64,000 nucleotides of DNA from Heterobilharzia americana (taxonomy: Eukaryota > Platyhelminthes > Trematoda > Strigeidida > Schistosomatidae), in contig OX104130.1 of NCBI GenBank assembly GCA_944470555.2, forward strand, positions 52,981,491 to 53,045,490. The letters are read 5' to 3'. The notes under the pieces are model-generated. The model saw nothing but the letters and a program-made list of their open reading frames with translations. It was not told the origin of the DNA and made no database searches. The translations under genes and the position numbers were made by a program. Positions within the stretch are counted from its first letter, which is position 1; each line of letters starts with the position of its first letter. This document shows positions 36,609 through 47,663 of this stretch, in pieces.

Positions 36609-36676
36609 CTGAGGCATACTTTGGTACAAAATTCATAGAAGTGTGGTGTTATCAAAGTATGCCTCTACGTCGTGAA
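36609..36676. repeat. small inverted repeat (hairpin)
   Basis: aggcatactttg (36612-36623) is repeated as caaagtatgcct (36653-36664), giving a 12 bp perfect stem with a loop of about 29 bases. Function unknown. Confidence 0.6.
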
Positions 36677-37079
36677 CACTCAGTCACATACGCATACATA
36701 CAGTATTTATCTTCCTAAGTGTAGTGGTGTGAGTGGAATTATCCGGCCTCACAAAATCGTACAAAGCAACAAAATCAAGTCCATGAGGTAGAGATCATCA
36801 ACGATCTGCATTTTTCCATCATATACTCTATCAGATTGTCGCTTCATCTAGACAATGATCGAGGTGCCGTCTCACATGGAGCGTGGAGCGACGATACCCT
36901 ACAGTTTTTGAGATCTAAGTAATACAAGTGACATGATCTACCAGTTGAATCACAGGGACGTCTACAAACTCACTGAGGCACATCATCATGTTTTCAGTGT
37001 GAGTCAGCGAAGCCGCACATTGGTACAAGTAAATGTTTACAGGAAGAATGAAAATCTCACCAACTCAAGCGTCACTTAC

Positions 37080-37178
37080 ATGTCGTGTCATTTCGCGTAA
37101 ACCACTCAATCCATACGTACGTAGGACGAACCACAGTTTCAGTGATCTGAAGCCTCTGGCCAGTGACAAACTCCATTT
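37080..37178 (-). CDS. AADC gene A exon 9
   Basis: 33 codons beginning [20 protein letters not shown] and ending EMTRH, acceptor ttcag, donor gtaagt, phase 0. It aligns with the human DDC segment [16 protein letters not shown] directly after DYR. The exon is too short for a simple long-ORF search and was found from its motif. Confidence 0.88.
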
Positions 37179-40100
37179 CTGAAACCAAGCGAAGATGAAT
37201 ATTTACACTGTGCCACTGTCACAAAAATTGTAGTGATCAGGTATTGAGTAGTTTTGCAGTCAATCGTATGGAAGTGATGCATACCATGATGCTGATCCGC
37301 CATGAGATGCACACACTGGACTTGACGACATCAGTGAGTTGTGGAAGTTGATTTCCGAGAGATATTCGCTCCGCATTGTCCTCCTCATGAATCACGTGAG
37401 AAGTTGTGCTGGATTTAGTGCAGTCTCATGCAGAAGATCAGAGTCTGTCATGATTGTTTTATGAGCACATCTGAGCACATTTGGAAGCCCTATTCACAGG
37501 TAAACGAGCATTCTCACGAAGATCTCACCCACGATACTGATGTGACACTTACAATTCCCCTCTAACACTTCCCGTGATTATACATTTGACTAAGGCAAGC
37601 GAATTGTGAGACATGCTTCGTTATTTCATCATGACTACCCACTGACACTGAGGTGTAAGTTAGAATGGATATTTGATTGTGAATGATGACAAACGAACAC
37701 TTGACGCTTATATCACTAATGGGACCAGCAAATATTCTCCGATGAGCATAAATAAGATTCAACTAGGTGATGGAGACAGTTGCGATGATTGAACATCTCA
37801 CTGAGGTACTATGTGTGATGGAAATTACGACCAATTTTGCATGGCATTTTCCACAACACTACCTCCAAATATTCAGCATCTTATACACTATGTCAAGCTA
37901 AAATCCTTCGTCAAGGACATGGAATAAACTGCCACACTGCTTTTACTTCCCCTCCATAACTGAAACTGACACAGGTTGTTCCCCAGTACCAGAGATCTGA
38001 TGTCATCATCCTTGTCCATTTCGAGACGACGTTCTTCATATCATTGATGATCACTGTCATAGGAAACAACTGTGTTGTTGTCATCTTCATAGTCGTCTCG
38101 AACCTCATGATATCACTGTGCAATTTGGAGTGTTGGACACAAAGTGCTAATCATAGTTCACCAGTAACTCAAAATGTAGTCAGTGTAGACTCACGCGATA
38201 ATCAGGCATTCCTCCATATGCATGATGCAAGTAAAGCGGATTGGCTTCGAACGCCTCAGTCAGCACTCGGTGATCACTGAGCCACAGAGGTGAGGAGTCC
38301 ACATTCACCATCATCATTTTATGCGCATTAATGTTGACAGAATCGGCTAGCTGAAATTCAAAGAAGTCAGAGTGAGCACTGAATACACATGTAAAACACT
38401 GACTGCTCTACCTGACATCCACCTGACTTACACATGAACACCTATTTATGCACTTGTCTACCCCTACACTCAATCATCCACACAACCTCCAGTGAATGGG
38501 GACACGAGTTGTCCACCATCACTGACAACCAATGCATACAACACATTTGGAATATCAACGCCCTACAGGAAGTCGATGCAACAGTTAGCAAGCTTTGACA
38601 ACTCACCTCGATCCCTCTGCTCAGATGGCGAAGTTCAGGACAGAGTAGTGCGATCCCACCGTAGGCTGCATCCACATGAAACCAAATGCCGTAGTCATTA
38701 CCTAGTGTTGGTTAAAATGTGAGGAAAGTAGCATTTCATTAGAAGATAACAGTGCTGCTTGCACATTCTTACATCAATGATTGATAAAAGCAATTTTATG
38801 CACAGTCGAACCTTTGAACTGTGAGCCACAAAATGCATGTTCCCACAACAGCGTGTTTGACATGCAAGAATAGTATCTTGAATACTGAGTACTGATTTAC
38901 ATTGGATTGGCGTTAACGGAAATCCCAGATCACCGGACAAGCGTCACCACACAACACCCTCAACAGCTTCCCTGTATGCGTTACCCATATCTCAAGAGAT
39001 CTGTTAGGCCGATGCAAACTGATACATGTCGATGGAATCTGGGAAGTAGACAATTGAGCAAGCCCTTAACGGTAAGGTATCCACCGTGATCTCGAACAAA
39101 CTATGAGAAATGGAATTCATACATTTCAGCACTTCTTTGCAACTATATCTATGCTTCGATGGTGTGAATATTAAGTGATTGATGACTCCATTCTAATGAG
39201 TTCCAAGGAGAACAATTCTATTCAGCATCACGTAATGCGGCGTCAACCGGTCAAATCGATGCCTCTAACGACAGTCACCAACCTCCACCATCATGCTGGC
39301 ATACAGATGTGGATAAATATCGACAGTTACTGGATTCTAGTCGACAGCATTAAATTCCGTGCATCTCAGGAATTGCACTGCCAAGCAGTTCAGCTTTGAT
39401 AAGAAGACTCCTTGTATACACAGTCCTATATCTTGTTGCTACAACTTCGTCTGTCGTACACGTTGGACAAAAGGGTGAAGTGTTTTCAGAGGAATCCAGA
39501 AGGTTTATGCGTTACATGATGTCAACTTCAGTTTGCATGTTTGTATACGGTAGGAGGCTGATGTGTCCACCACATGTTATGCCGACTATTCACTGTTTAA
39601 GGTTGATAGGTATTTCATTCAGTGATTGGAACAACCAATCAGACCTACAACAACACCAACACCAGCATGTCTCTCAGTCAACACACACGCTTCGATGATG
39701 TAGTCATTAAAAACGAGATGAACAATACAGGATAGATATGTGATTGAGAGAGGAATAAAGAGAAAAATTGTTGAGGATTACTTACAGACTTGTCCTATTC
39801 CCTGTAGGTCTTCGAATTCACATGTCGATGTTGTACCCATCGTTGCAACACACTGTCAAAATGAACACGTGAAAATCTGTAGTCCATCAAGAATGCAGTA
39901 TTCAGTGAACTAGGAAATTCACACCATTGCAATGCAGTTTCAGCTGAACAAGCAGGCGTGTGGTTGAGTCAATGAAAACAGTGACAACACAAGTCATGAG
40001 GCATGCTGCAGTCATGACGTTGATGGCAACCTGGTTGGTCACTCACTGACTGATGCACTGTTTATTAGCATGTGGATATGCCAGATTTCCGCTCAAACTT

Positions 40101-41705
40101 GTCGAACTGCTCACGAACACGTGAGTGGCAGGGGGTGGTAATGGCACCGACCGATGCGAAAGTGAACACACAATTCAGATATTGTTTATTTATAGTCAGA
40201 GTTGCTTAGTAGCATATTCCCTCTCAACTAGCTATCTGAGTCAAACAGATTCACCAGTGATTGATTCACCACTGATTGGATGAACCATTTGCACCGTATG
40301 CATGGTGTGTATGGATTCAAGCCGGAAGTCGTTTTGTAAGGAATACAAGTGATCTGGGTATCTATCCTACGTCACCTGATTTCTATGTCTGTGTTTTGTT
40401 CCAACCCAAGATCTATTCAATACATTTGTCTTCATTAAATATTGACTGGAGACCAATTGTAGGCTTCATCTCACCATACTACTTGTGATTTGATACTGCT
40501 ATTGTGGTGTGTGATCGTGTAGTATTACAAAGCAGAAGCCGCCCTACCATTCAGCGTTTCTTGACAAGACCATTCAGGTGGGCTGTTGATTCAGAAAACA
40601 GGGAAGTGTGGATATCAGCTGTGAAGTACTTCTTCACATTTAGTGCTCAACCAATAATATCGACCATGAATCCAGTGGAGTCAGTCGGTGGTTTTCAACA
40701 CCTCACTATAGTATCGTTGACTCGACACACAAACTCATCGTAGTCAGCCTGATTTCTGTACTTGAGTAATATGAGTGGATTAGTGTTGCAGAGTTCCGAC
40801 CACACTAGTCATCAACAAACCTGAGAGGTGCGCCTGCACAATGTTAGCAAAGAACAGTCGTCATGAAAACTTACCATCAGAGGAATGAATCCCTTCTCCA
40901 GATCCTTTTCAATAGCTCGACGAAGATCGACGGGATCGAAAACAAGACGTCTGCCACATCGTTTCGACTTGATTATCCGACTGTTGACCATAGCTATTCG
41001 AAATGCTCGACTCACTGAACTGTGTGCCTTGGAAGAGTGAACAGTGATGGTTAGACAAAGGATACTTTGAGTAGGGGTGGGTTGTACATGATACAGATCG
41101 TTTTGTAAATGGGCATTTGATGACACGAATCGTGATTCTCTCAACAACTAATTGTGTACTCAACATCAACCTGTCGCAAGAAAACACTGTTCTCGTTCAA
41201 CAAATACCCAAGTTGTTCTCATTGAATAACGACTACTTCTGGCATCTCTGTGGTCCAGTATCTGTTTCTGCGCACTTGAGATGCCTAGTCATCGGTACAA
41301 ACACAGTATTGTTCCTGGTGTGCCCACCTTTCCTCCTAACACCAATGCCAACTATGAGTGATTCAGTGTATGAACAGGGACAAACTAAAGTTGTCACCAT
41401 TTTCTCCGTACAGGCGACTGGTCATATTCCAAAAGACACTCATCTCAAAAAATTGTGAAGCTTTATCGATTGGTAAAAGTGCACAGCTACACATCAACTC
41501 TGAACACTCTACATCTTTCCGATCGAGATAAACTTTGGCTCGATGGGAAAGTGAAATATGATGAGAGTACTTGACCACAAATTGATCGTTGATTGGTGCA
41601 TCACACAGCTGAAATTTGCCAGAGGACCGTTTGTCTTCTGTTCAATACAACCAGTGAGTGACGAAACCGAAACCGCATGCGCTGAATATTTTCACTAGTC
41701 ATATA

Positions 41706-41769
<64 letters not shown>

Positions 41770-44700
41770 GCTACGACCACTTCCACTACTACTTCTACAG
41801 GTGAATGCTCTGAGTAAAGTTCAGCATCTCGACGGCGTTTCACTCTCCGCTCAGTCACAAAAACTGTCATATCCACCAGTATATCTATCTACTACTAGGT
41901 TTCTGAATTTGTCAGAATCAGTAGATGGGGACAGCAAAGTGACCAGTGAAATTCACAATGATGCTGAGTCATCCTCAGCAACGTTGCCACACATAAAACT
42001 TAGTCTTGATTGACATGTGCAATCAAATGGATAAAGTGAACGCTAGTGGTGTTTCCGGTGTCATTGTGTGTTGTAGCCAGTTGTACAGACATCCCATAAA
42101 AATGTGTTCCCAGCTTCTCGATTTTAGTCCCGTTATCACAGACGTGAACGCTGTTCTTCACTCACTGTCGAGACATATCAGCTGTTAATGACTTCACACC
42201 AATCTCTGAGTATCCTACACTCCTACGCAGAACCAGCTCAAATATATGAGGTTTAATTTCCTCTGGAATTAGCTGCTCACTCATCCCACTCTTTTGTGAC
42301 TGTGTCTAACTGCGAAAATGTATGCAGCTAGTTCCAAGTGTATCTACTGTGTAAAGATAAGCCGATTGAACTCACTGTATATCAAGCCTCAAGTTGTGGA
42401 TGACTGACTTACTTGGTCCGATGTGTAAGCAACCATTCGATCAACCAAAGAACCCGGTCCATTCCCCTTCAGATGATCATCTTCGCTCAGTGAATGTGGA
42501 TCCTTGATGTAATTTCTCAGCATCCTGTCACGCAAACCCATTGTTAGTGTTGCACACGCCATGCTTGCTGACAGCTGAACAAGATTGAGTAAAATGAACA
42601 ATGCATAAAACACATCATTCAACCAGACTGTACAACAAAAACGATAATTCCCCACCACTTGTAATTTCAACCAGTCAGAGTTGTTTTCATCTACTTCCTC
42701 CGAAATATAACACCATCTCCTGTTCAACCTACTCCCTCATCAACTCCGTATCTTTTCAGCGCGTAGGACACCACTCTGCATGTTCCACTGCTGGTCGGTC
42801 CGATTCAGAGCATTATCACTGACACAGAATATATCTAGTCTGTGATATGGGATACGGAATCCTCTGTCATTCGCTCTGTAATTTGGAAAGATGGAATCCG
42901 TTAGACACCGAATAGTGTCCACTGGCTTATCTCTTATCCGACATTCAATCATCAGAGATGTCAGAGTTAATTAACCAGTTGGGAGGTAAATATCAATGAG
43001 TCATTCTAACTTCACAGAAGAGCGACTCTACTTTTCGTTGTTCACTCTAGACATGCAAACTACACATTCTGTTGTGTGTATCAGTACCTAAGTAGGATGG
43101 GATAATGAACTCACCTCTATTACTCCACCGCCTGTATGTGAAGGATCACGTTTCCCAGTAGCTGACAGGAACTTCTCTGGTAGTTTCAACGCATGCACTA
43201 GCCAATCCAGTGTAATCACTTCCAATTCTGTGCACGCTGGACAAGCCAACTGTTCAGAAACAATAGAGATTTCAATTTCATAAGGATATTTATATCCATG
43301 TATACACAAGTTAAATAAGTTTCAGATGGAATAACTATTTTCAAACATGGTGCAATGCTTCAAGGAAATGGATGCCACCAACACTCGAACTTCTGGTATT
43401 CTGCTAGGCCAACTGCGAAACACATTCTAATTTCATATGTGCTGTGCTCAGTGATTCAGTCAGATAGCGGTTGCCCGAATGCGAATGTAATTATGCTTGT
43501 CAGTAGTAATTCCATCTTACAATCTTGCAAGACCAGCTTAATTTGGTTAGGGTTGTTATTAAATTACAACTATCAGAGAGGTGCTGTCAGCATTCCAGTT
43601 ACTATATCTGTCAGTGCAAGGTTGGGAGAGACGATTCGTGGGCTTAAACATTCTCCCAGTGATTTAAACGAGAAAAAGGCTTCTGACTTCCTGACTCGAA
43701 AGGGACTTTGCACAAACTGAAAATCAAGCAACACGAAAGGGATAAAATCTCTGTTCATTATTTCATCTTATTTCTCTCATTCTGGTGCACAAGCATTTCC
43801 AGCTCATCACAAACATCCAAATTCTTCTTCAATGGAAATCTTATCTGTTTGTTGGTGAACAATATATTTCCTTGATAGGGTTTCTGTAGTCTAATCGTAA
43901 TTTGGGGAGAAACCCTCCAGCAAACCAAAGTTGCTGTTTGCTCGGTTTGAGACCAGTTGTAGAGTCACTCATCACCTGGGCGTACCTAAGTCCAAACGAG
44001 TGGTGTTGTTCCCATTGAGAATATAACACAGCACCAATGGCTTCTATCAGCTGAACATTATCAACCAGACTACTGAGTCACGATAGCTGTTTCACTTTCA
44101 CTCACCTCACCTGGAATAACTGCACTCAATAGAAATATGGCAAAAACGGGAACGTCATCGTGTGGCGTTATTTTCCAGCTACCCTCCATTCAATCTCAGG
44201 CTACATCCGAATCCTGTCGACTCAAATGACAAGACAGAAGATATATGAAGCCTAAGATATCGGCAGTTTGATGTGCACAAAACACCATGTGATGTGCACG
44301 TGGTGACTTTTCTTCTAAGCTTACAACGCCCATGTGAAAAGGCGACAGTGTGTACTCCACACATCATTTTTCTAACAAGCTGATGGACATCTTGCTGATA
44401 GCTATTTGGATCACACTATTCATCACACCAGTACTTCATCCATTCATTTCGATTCGTCCTCCGATATGAACATGCAAAGAACCGATGAATTCTTGTCGAA
44501 GTAAAAGCATCACATGTGAACTTACCCATGTGAATCCTACACATCCAATAGCTGCAGCTAACAGGTCTCCGAGCATTGTTGGATAGGATGTGCAAGTTGG
44601 ATAGAACGCATGGAAATCTGGATGTTGCCAATGAGTCACCTGGTGGAAATCAACAGAACAACAGACAAACATCAATCAATAGTAGTGTGTGTTTTCTTGT

Positions 44701-45453
44701 AGGCATCACACGTCTTCTCATGACTGGACGAAGTAATGACTTCTACTAGTTGCTTCACTGAGTCTGGCAGCTAGCCATACAATGAGATAAGCAAGTTAAA
44801 GTAAACATAAGCGGGTGTGGGATCCCACTCAAGGACTAGGATCTCATAACAGACTACTGTGAGTAACAATGAAACATGAGTGAGTTTTATGTCTTGAATC
44901 TAACGGAAGATAATTATCACTATCGCCTTTGCTGTTTCATGTGAATGCGTGGAGTGGGTTTCAAATATGGCAACACAATGTTTGGAAGTGGGAAGACTTC
45001 GACTGAGGTATGAACTGTCGTAGATTTCCACCTGTAAGGCAGATTGTGTGTACTCATGCCTCATTACAAGACCTCATTTAAAGTCGAAGAAATTAAAGAA
45101 TTACACGAAAATAAGTTATCTTGAGAAACTGAATTTCGTGTCCCAATTTCGAGATTATTTCTAAGCATTGAGGTCTACGCTGCATATATAAGTTTAGTGC
45201 AATAGAAGGGTTAGATAAATGTCTGAAATTGACTCACTCCAGGTATGATTTTTTGCCTTATATCTTGAAGTATTTCGTCAAACTGCTCTTTGTTTTCCGG
45301 TGCTCTGTTGGGCAGTAGCCTTTGCAGATAACCAGGTTTAATCTTCTCCAGATCAGGAAGTACAGAGAATTTCCGTTTGTTTGCACCGTTTCGATACTCA
45401 ATAATATATTGAACAAGTTTTCCAGATGCCGTTTCGAAATCCTTTGAATCCAT
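37080..45453 (-). CDS. AADC: AADC gene A (aromatic-L-amino-acid decarboxylase family), exons 1-9, C-terminus not located
   Basis: Second full-length-type paralogue of the PLP decarboxylase. Exons: 45238-45453, 44526-44639, 43115-43249, 42413-42574, 40875-41027, 39786-39852, 38607-38701, 38195-38350, 37080-37178. All have AG/GT borders and join in one frame to 399 codons. Exon phases equal those of gene B. Landmarks: [15 protein letters not shown] near residue 73, H211 in AHSS, D293 in HVDAAYGG, K325 in NAHK, then [12 protein letters not shown]. Compared with gene B, NFDCS has become NVDSS after the lysine. Introns are short (0.26 to 1.4 kb). The family's last roughly 80-100 residues were not found to the right of the N gap. 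Either divergent exons were missed, or they fall in the gap or further left. Confidence 0.92.
38195..38350 (-). CDS. AADC gene A exon 8 (PLP-lysine exon)
   Basis: 52 codons, [20 protein letters not shown] to GGMPDYR, acceptor ttcag, donor gtgagt. The Schiff-base Lys is in NAHK. The following segment NVDSS departs from the NFDCS of gene B and most animal enzymes. Confidence 0.93.
38607..38701 (-). CDS. AADC gene A exon 7 (PLP-Asp exon)
   Basis: Two bases completing Cys plus 31 codons, [20 protein letters not shown] to HLSRGIE. Acceptor ctag, donor gtgagt. HVDAAYGG is the canonical cofactor-Asp motif. Confidence 0.94.
39786..39852 (-). CDS. AADC gene A exon 6
   Basis: 22 codons plus one base, [20 protein letters not shown] then QV. 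Acceptor gacag, donor gtaagt. Differs from gene B exon 6 at few residues. Confidence 0.92.
40875..41027 (-). CDS. AADC gene A exon 5
   Basis: 51 codons, [15 protein letters not shown] to EKGFIPLM, acceptor ccaag, donor gtaagt. Contains the conserved PLP-stacking His. Confidence 0.93.
41706..41769. repeat. (TAC)n / (GTA)n microsatellite
   Basis: About 21 perfect tac units in intron 4 of gene A, followed by an imperfect purine/pyrimidine mix. It creates a poly-valine reading on the minus strand that is not a gene. Confidence 0.97.
42413..42574 (-). CDS. AADC gene A exon 4
   Basis: 54 codons, [20 protein letters not shown] to RMVAYTSDQ, acceptor ttcag, donor gtaagt. The last exon that is also present in copy A2; the duplication boundary (42327) lies 86 bp downstream, in intron 4. 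Confidence 0.93.
43115..43249 (-). CDS. AADC gene A exon 3
   Basis: 45 codons, [20 protein letters not shown] to GGGVIE, acceptor aacag, donor gtgagt. Highly similar to gene B exon 3. Confidence 0.94.
44526..44639 (-). CDS. AADC gene A exon 2
   Basis: 38 codons, [15 protein letters not shown] to GCVGFTW, acceptor accag, donor gtaagt. Same size and phase as gene B exon 2. Confidence 0.94.
45238..45453 (-). CDS. AADC gene A exon 1
   Basis: 72 codons, [12 protein letters not shown] to RQKIIPG, donor gtgagt, phase 0. IKPGYL and LPNRAPEN match gene B and the family. Present again, unchanged, at 59946-60161 (minus) and 63010-63225 (plus). Confidence 0.94.
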
Positions 45454-45485
45454 CCTTATTAGATGATCAGTGATGCGCGAGATCT
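45454..45485 (-). promoter_or_regulatory. candidate 3' splice site just upstream of gene A start codon
   Basis: A tcattttcag acceptor-like sequence ends 30 nt before the ATG. It fits a 5'-UTR intron or a spliced-leader acceptor and is repeated in copies A2 and A3. Gene B has a comparable site 24 nt before its ATG. Confidence 0.45.
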
Positions 45486-47106
45486 GAAAATGAGCAAATT
45501 GTTGGGACTGACCATTGAAATTCTAAGCAAAACAGTTTATCGTATTCATTGGGATTACTGTATGCATTTCAATGAACAATGCTCTTAGTCCTCTCCACAT
45601 TTTTAGCGTCCAGTTTTAAACGGCAGGTGAGACGCCACTACAAATGGATGCACCAGTCTATGTCAATCGAGATGGAAACTAGTCAAGGAAAACAGTTGAT
45701 GCAAGATAATGGCTTACGAGCCAGACCAATTCAACTATTTCATCGACTGACTGTACAAGTTTGAACCCACTCAGAGTGAATGAGGATATTGCCGGCTGTG
45801 TATCAGTGCGATGGTGAGAACATATAAGTAAGTACTCAAATCTCATTCTCTTCCATGAAAATCCTCTTGGACAGCATACCCTAGCATGCGTTGATGTAGG
45901 AATGATATTCTTCTCAGCCTCCCTGACTTTCTACAATACCGTTTCAGGATATCTGTATATCACGGAGAAATAAGAATTGGTGCTGTAAAGCCGAATATAT
46001 TCTTATCGAACAGATCAGCGTAACACGTGTGACCGCATGGTGAGTGATACAAAGTCGGAAATTTGAAGAAGTGTGAGTGTGCAAGAGATTGTGGTGACAC
46101 CTTTGTGATGAGTGGCATGCCTGAAGCTTAGTACCTACACTATCCACACATCGTATATTTCAAACAGACGTTACATCACGTTAACCAGTGAAACAAATTC
46201 ATAAATACACATGAATATCCACTCAAGTGGTGAGAAGTTTCCAAACAGTTGTGTAGACCTATTCAGGTTGAGTGTGTATGCTAGTGCAATCAATCTCTTA
46301 GTCAAATACATAGGTACTTGTGTCATGAAACAGCCTCTCAGCTCACACTGATAATCCCCTCTCGTGTCATCGCTATTGGGCAGAAACCCCACACCGAATA
46401 TCAATTAGACACTAAACATTAGGCGGTCGTTCTACAAGTGAGCATCTTGCTCATAAATATCGGTAAGAATACTGGAGACGATGAATTGTATGTGGTTGAC
46501 ATTACATAAGCTACTGAGGATTCGACTCGTGACTGCACTGAGGACTCATCAGTCATCATCAAACGAAGAAAAATACACGCATCATTTCACTCGAACTTAC
46601 ATTGAGAACCGAGATACTGCAAGGCACTTGAGGAAGAGTTATCCATTTTGATGACGAACCTCCTATATATATATGCATTTGAGAAATTGTGAAAAGAAGT
46701 GTTTGTGTCCATGACCTATGAAGGTTTGTTAAGACGCATGACTTCAATTTAGTTTGACAAATTATCTGTAACATTGCTAGTTAATTAGATCTATCGGATA
46801 GAATGTATTAGAGCTTGTTTGCTAGAACACCAGTTTCACGTGAGATCTTCTTCAAAATATGATTTAGTCAGGTCAGTAAATGTTTGTGATTCACGGATTG
46901 GCTTGACACTGAATCGCATGCATATCACTTCTGACCTATCATCTAACTTGATAAATTCTAATGCCAAAGGGTTGAATACATTTAGTCATCACATACAACC
47001 TAAGAGGCATTCTTGAAAGCATATGAGAAGGGTCACTTTCGCATTCATGTGAAAGCCATAATTTATATTGTATAGTAAAGGCTAAGAATAATAGTGAACA
47101 ATATCC
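45486..47106. other. gene A upstream region
   Basis: 1.6 kb with no convincing gene; short open frames here recur in A2 and A3 only because the DNA is duplicated. It should hold the gene A promoter, but no core element could be identified with confidence. Confidence 0.5.
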
Positions 47107-47128
47107 GTTGTTGTATGTTTAATTTTAG

Positions 47129-47223
47129 GCAAGAAATACAATATTTGGTTTCATGTAGATGGAGCTTATGGAGGCAGTGCACTACTATACCCTGAATTTC
47201 GTCATTTAGGTGAGGGTATCGTA
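47129..47223 (+). pseudogene. orphan AADC exon 7 (copy of gene B exon 7)
   Basis: Keeps the acceptor (ttttag) and the [12 protein letters not shown] motif, but has Cys to Tyr in the PEF context (LLYPEF) and Glu to Val at the last codon before the donor. No other AADC exons lie in phase around it on this strand. Confidence 0.85.
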
Positions 47224-47663
47224 GTAAGTGTAGCATTTTCTTCAACTCAAGATATATCATATTAGACTTCAAAGACTACTATCACCGAATATATATGGAT
47301 GTCTGGGAATCAGAAATCAATTTTCTCCTCTCTACATACACTTCACAAACAATACAATGTTTTGAAAATGAATTGTATTGAACAAACCTGAACAATTCTG
47401 CAGTATATGCATCTAGTATAATTCTAATGACCCTGAACATTGAGTTCCTATGCCTTCATAGCAAATACTTTATGAAATTCTTCTACTGTAAACTTCATGG
47501 ATAAATGTTGAAGTGAAGTAAACTAGGCATTGTTTTCGAGAATGGTCAAAAATCTGATGATTACAAAATATTTTATTTATCATGGATTGGATAGCAAACA
47601 TTTCAAAACAATTTTCATCAAATCTGTGCATGTGGACAGCTATGCAGATAAACTCTCCTTAGA

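Larger units (their letters stand above)
30809..37079. other. region between genes B and A, no confirmed gene
   Basis: Contains a dispersed repeat (31845-32090), a short microsatellite (33674-33700), a weak exon candidate (33839-33943), a foldback-family repeat (34322-34420), the N gap and a small hairpin (36609-36676). The missing 3' exons of gene A should lie here. Confidence 0.5.
37179..42412. other. gene A introns 4-8
   Basis: Introns 8 (37179-38194), 7 (38351-38606), 6 (38702-39785), 5 (39853-40874) and 4 (41028-42412). Apart from the (TAC)n microsatellite in intron 4, no transposon or RNA was recognised, in strong contrast to gene B. Confidence 0.65.
42575..45237. other. gene A introns 1-3
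   Basis: Introns 3 (42575-43114), 2 (43250-44525) and 1 (44640-45237). No mobile element was recognised. The whole block is present again in copy A2; only intron 1 and exon 2 lie inside the window for copy A3. Confidence 0.6.
42327..46838. repeat. segmental duplication, copy 1 (gene A 5' half)
   Basis: About 4.5 kb direct repeat partner of 57035-61547, offset 14708 then 14709 after a 1 bp indel. It holds exons 1-4 of gene A and 1.4 kb upstream. Near-identity begins at the shared gctagttcc and ends at position 46838. Confidence 0.9.

Noticed and set aside
41706..41769. CRISPR-like array
   Set aside because: A simple trinucleotide repeat without spacers; no CRISPR structure occurs in the window.
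41601..41876. Valine-rich 91-codon minus-strand frame
   Set aside because: Produced by the (TAC)n microsatellite inside an intron.
43355..43720. 121-codon plus-strand frame, repeated at 58063-58428
   Set aside because: It lies in intron 2 of gene A and recurs only because the DNA is duplicated; it has no domain.
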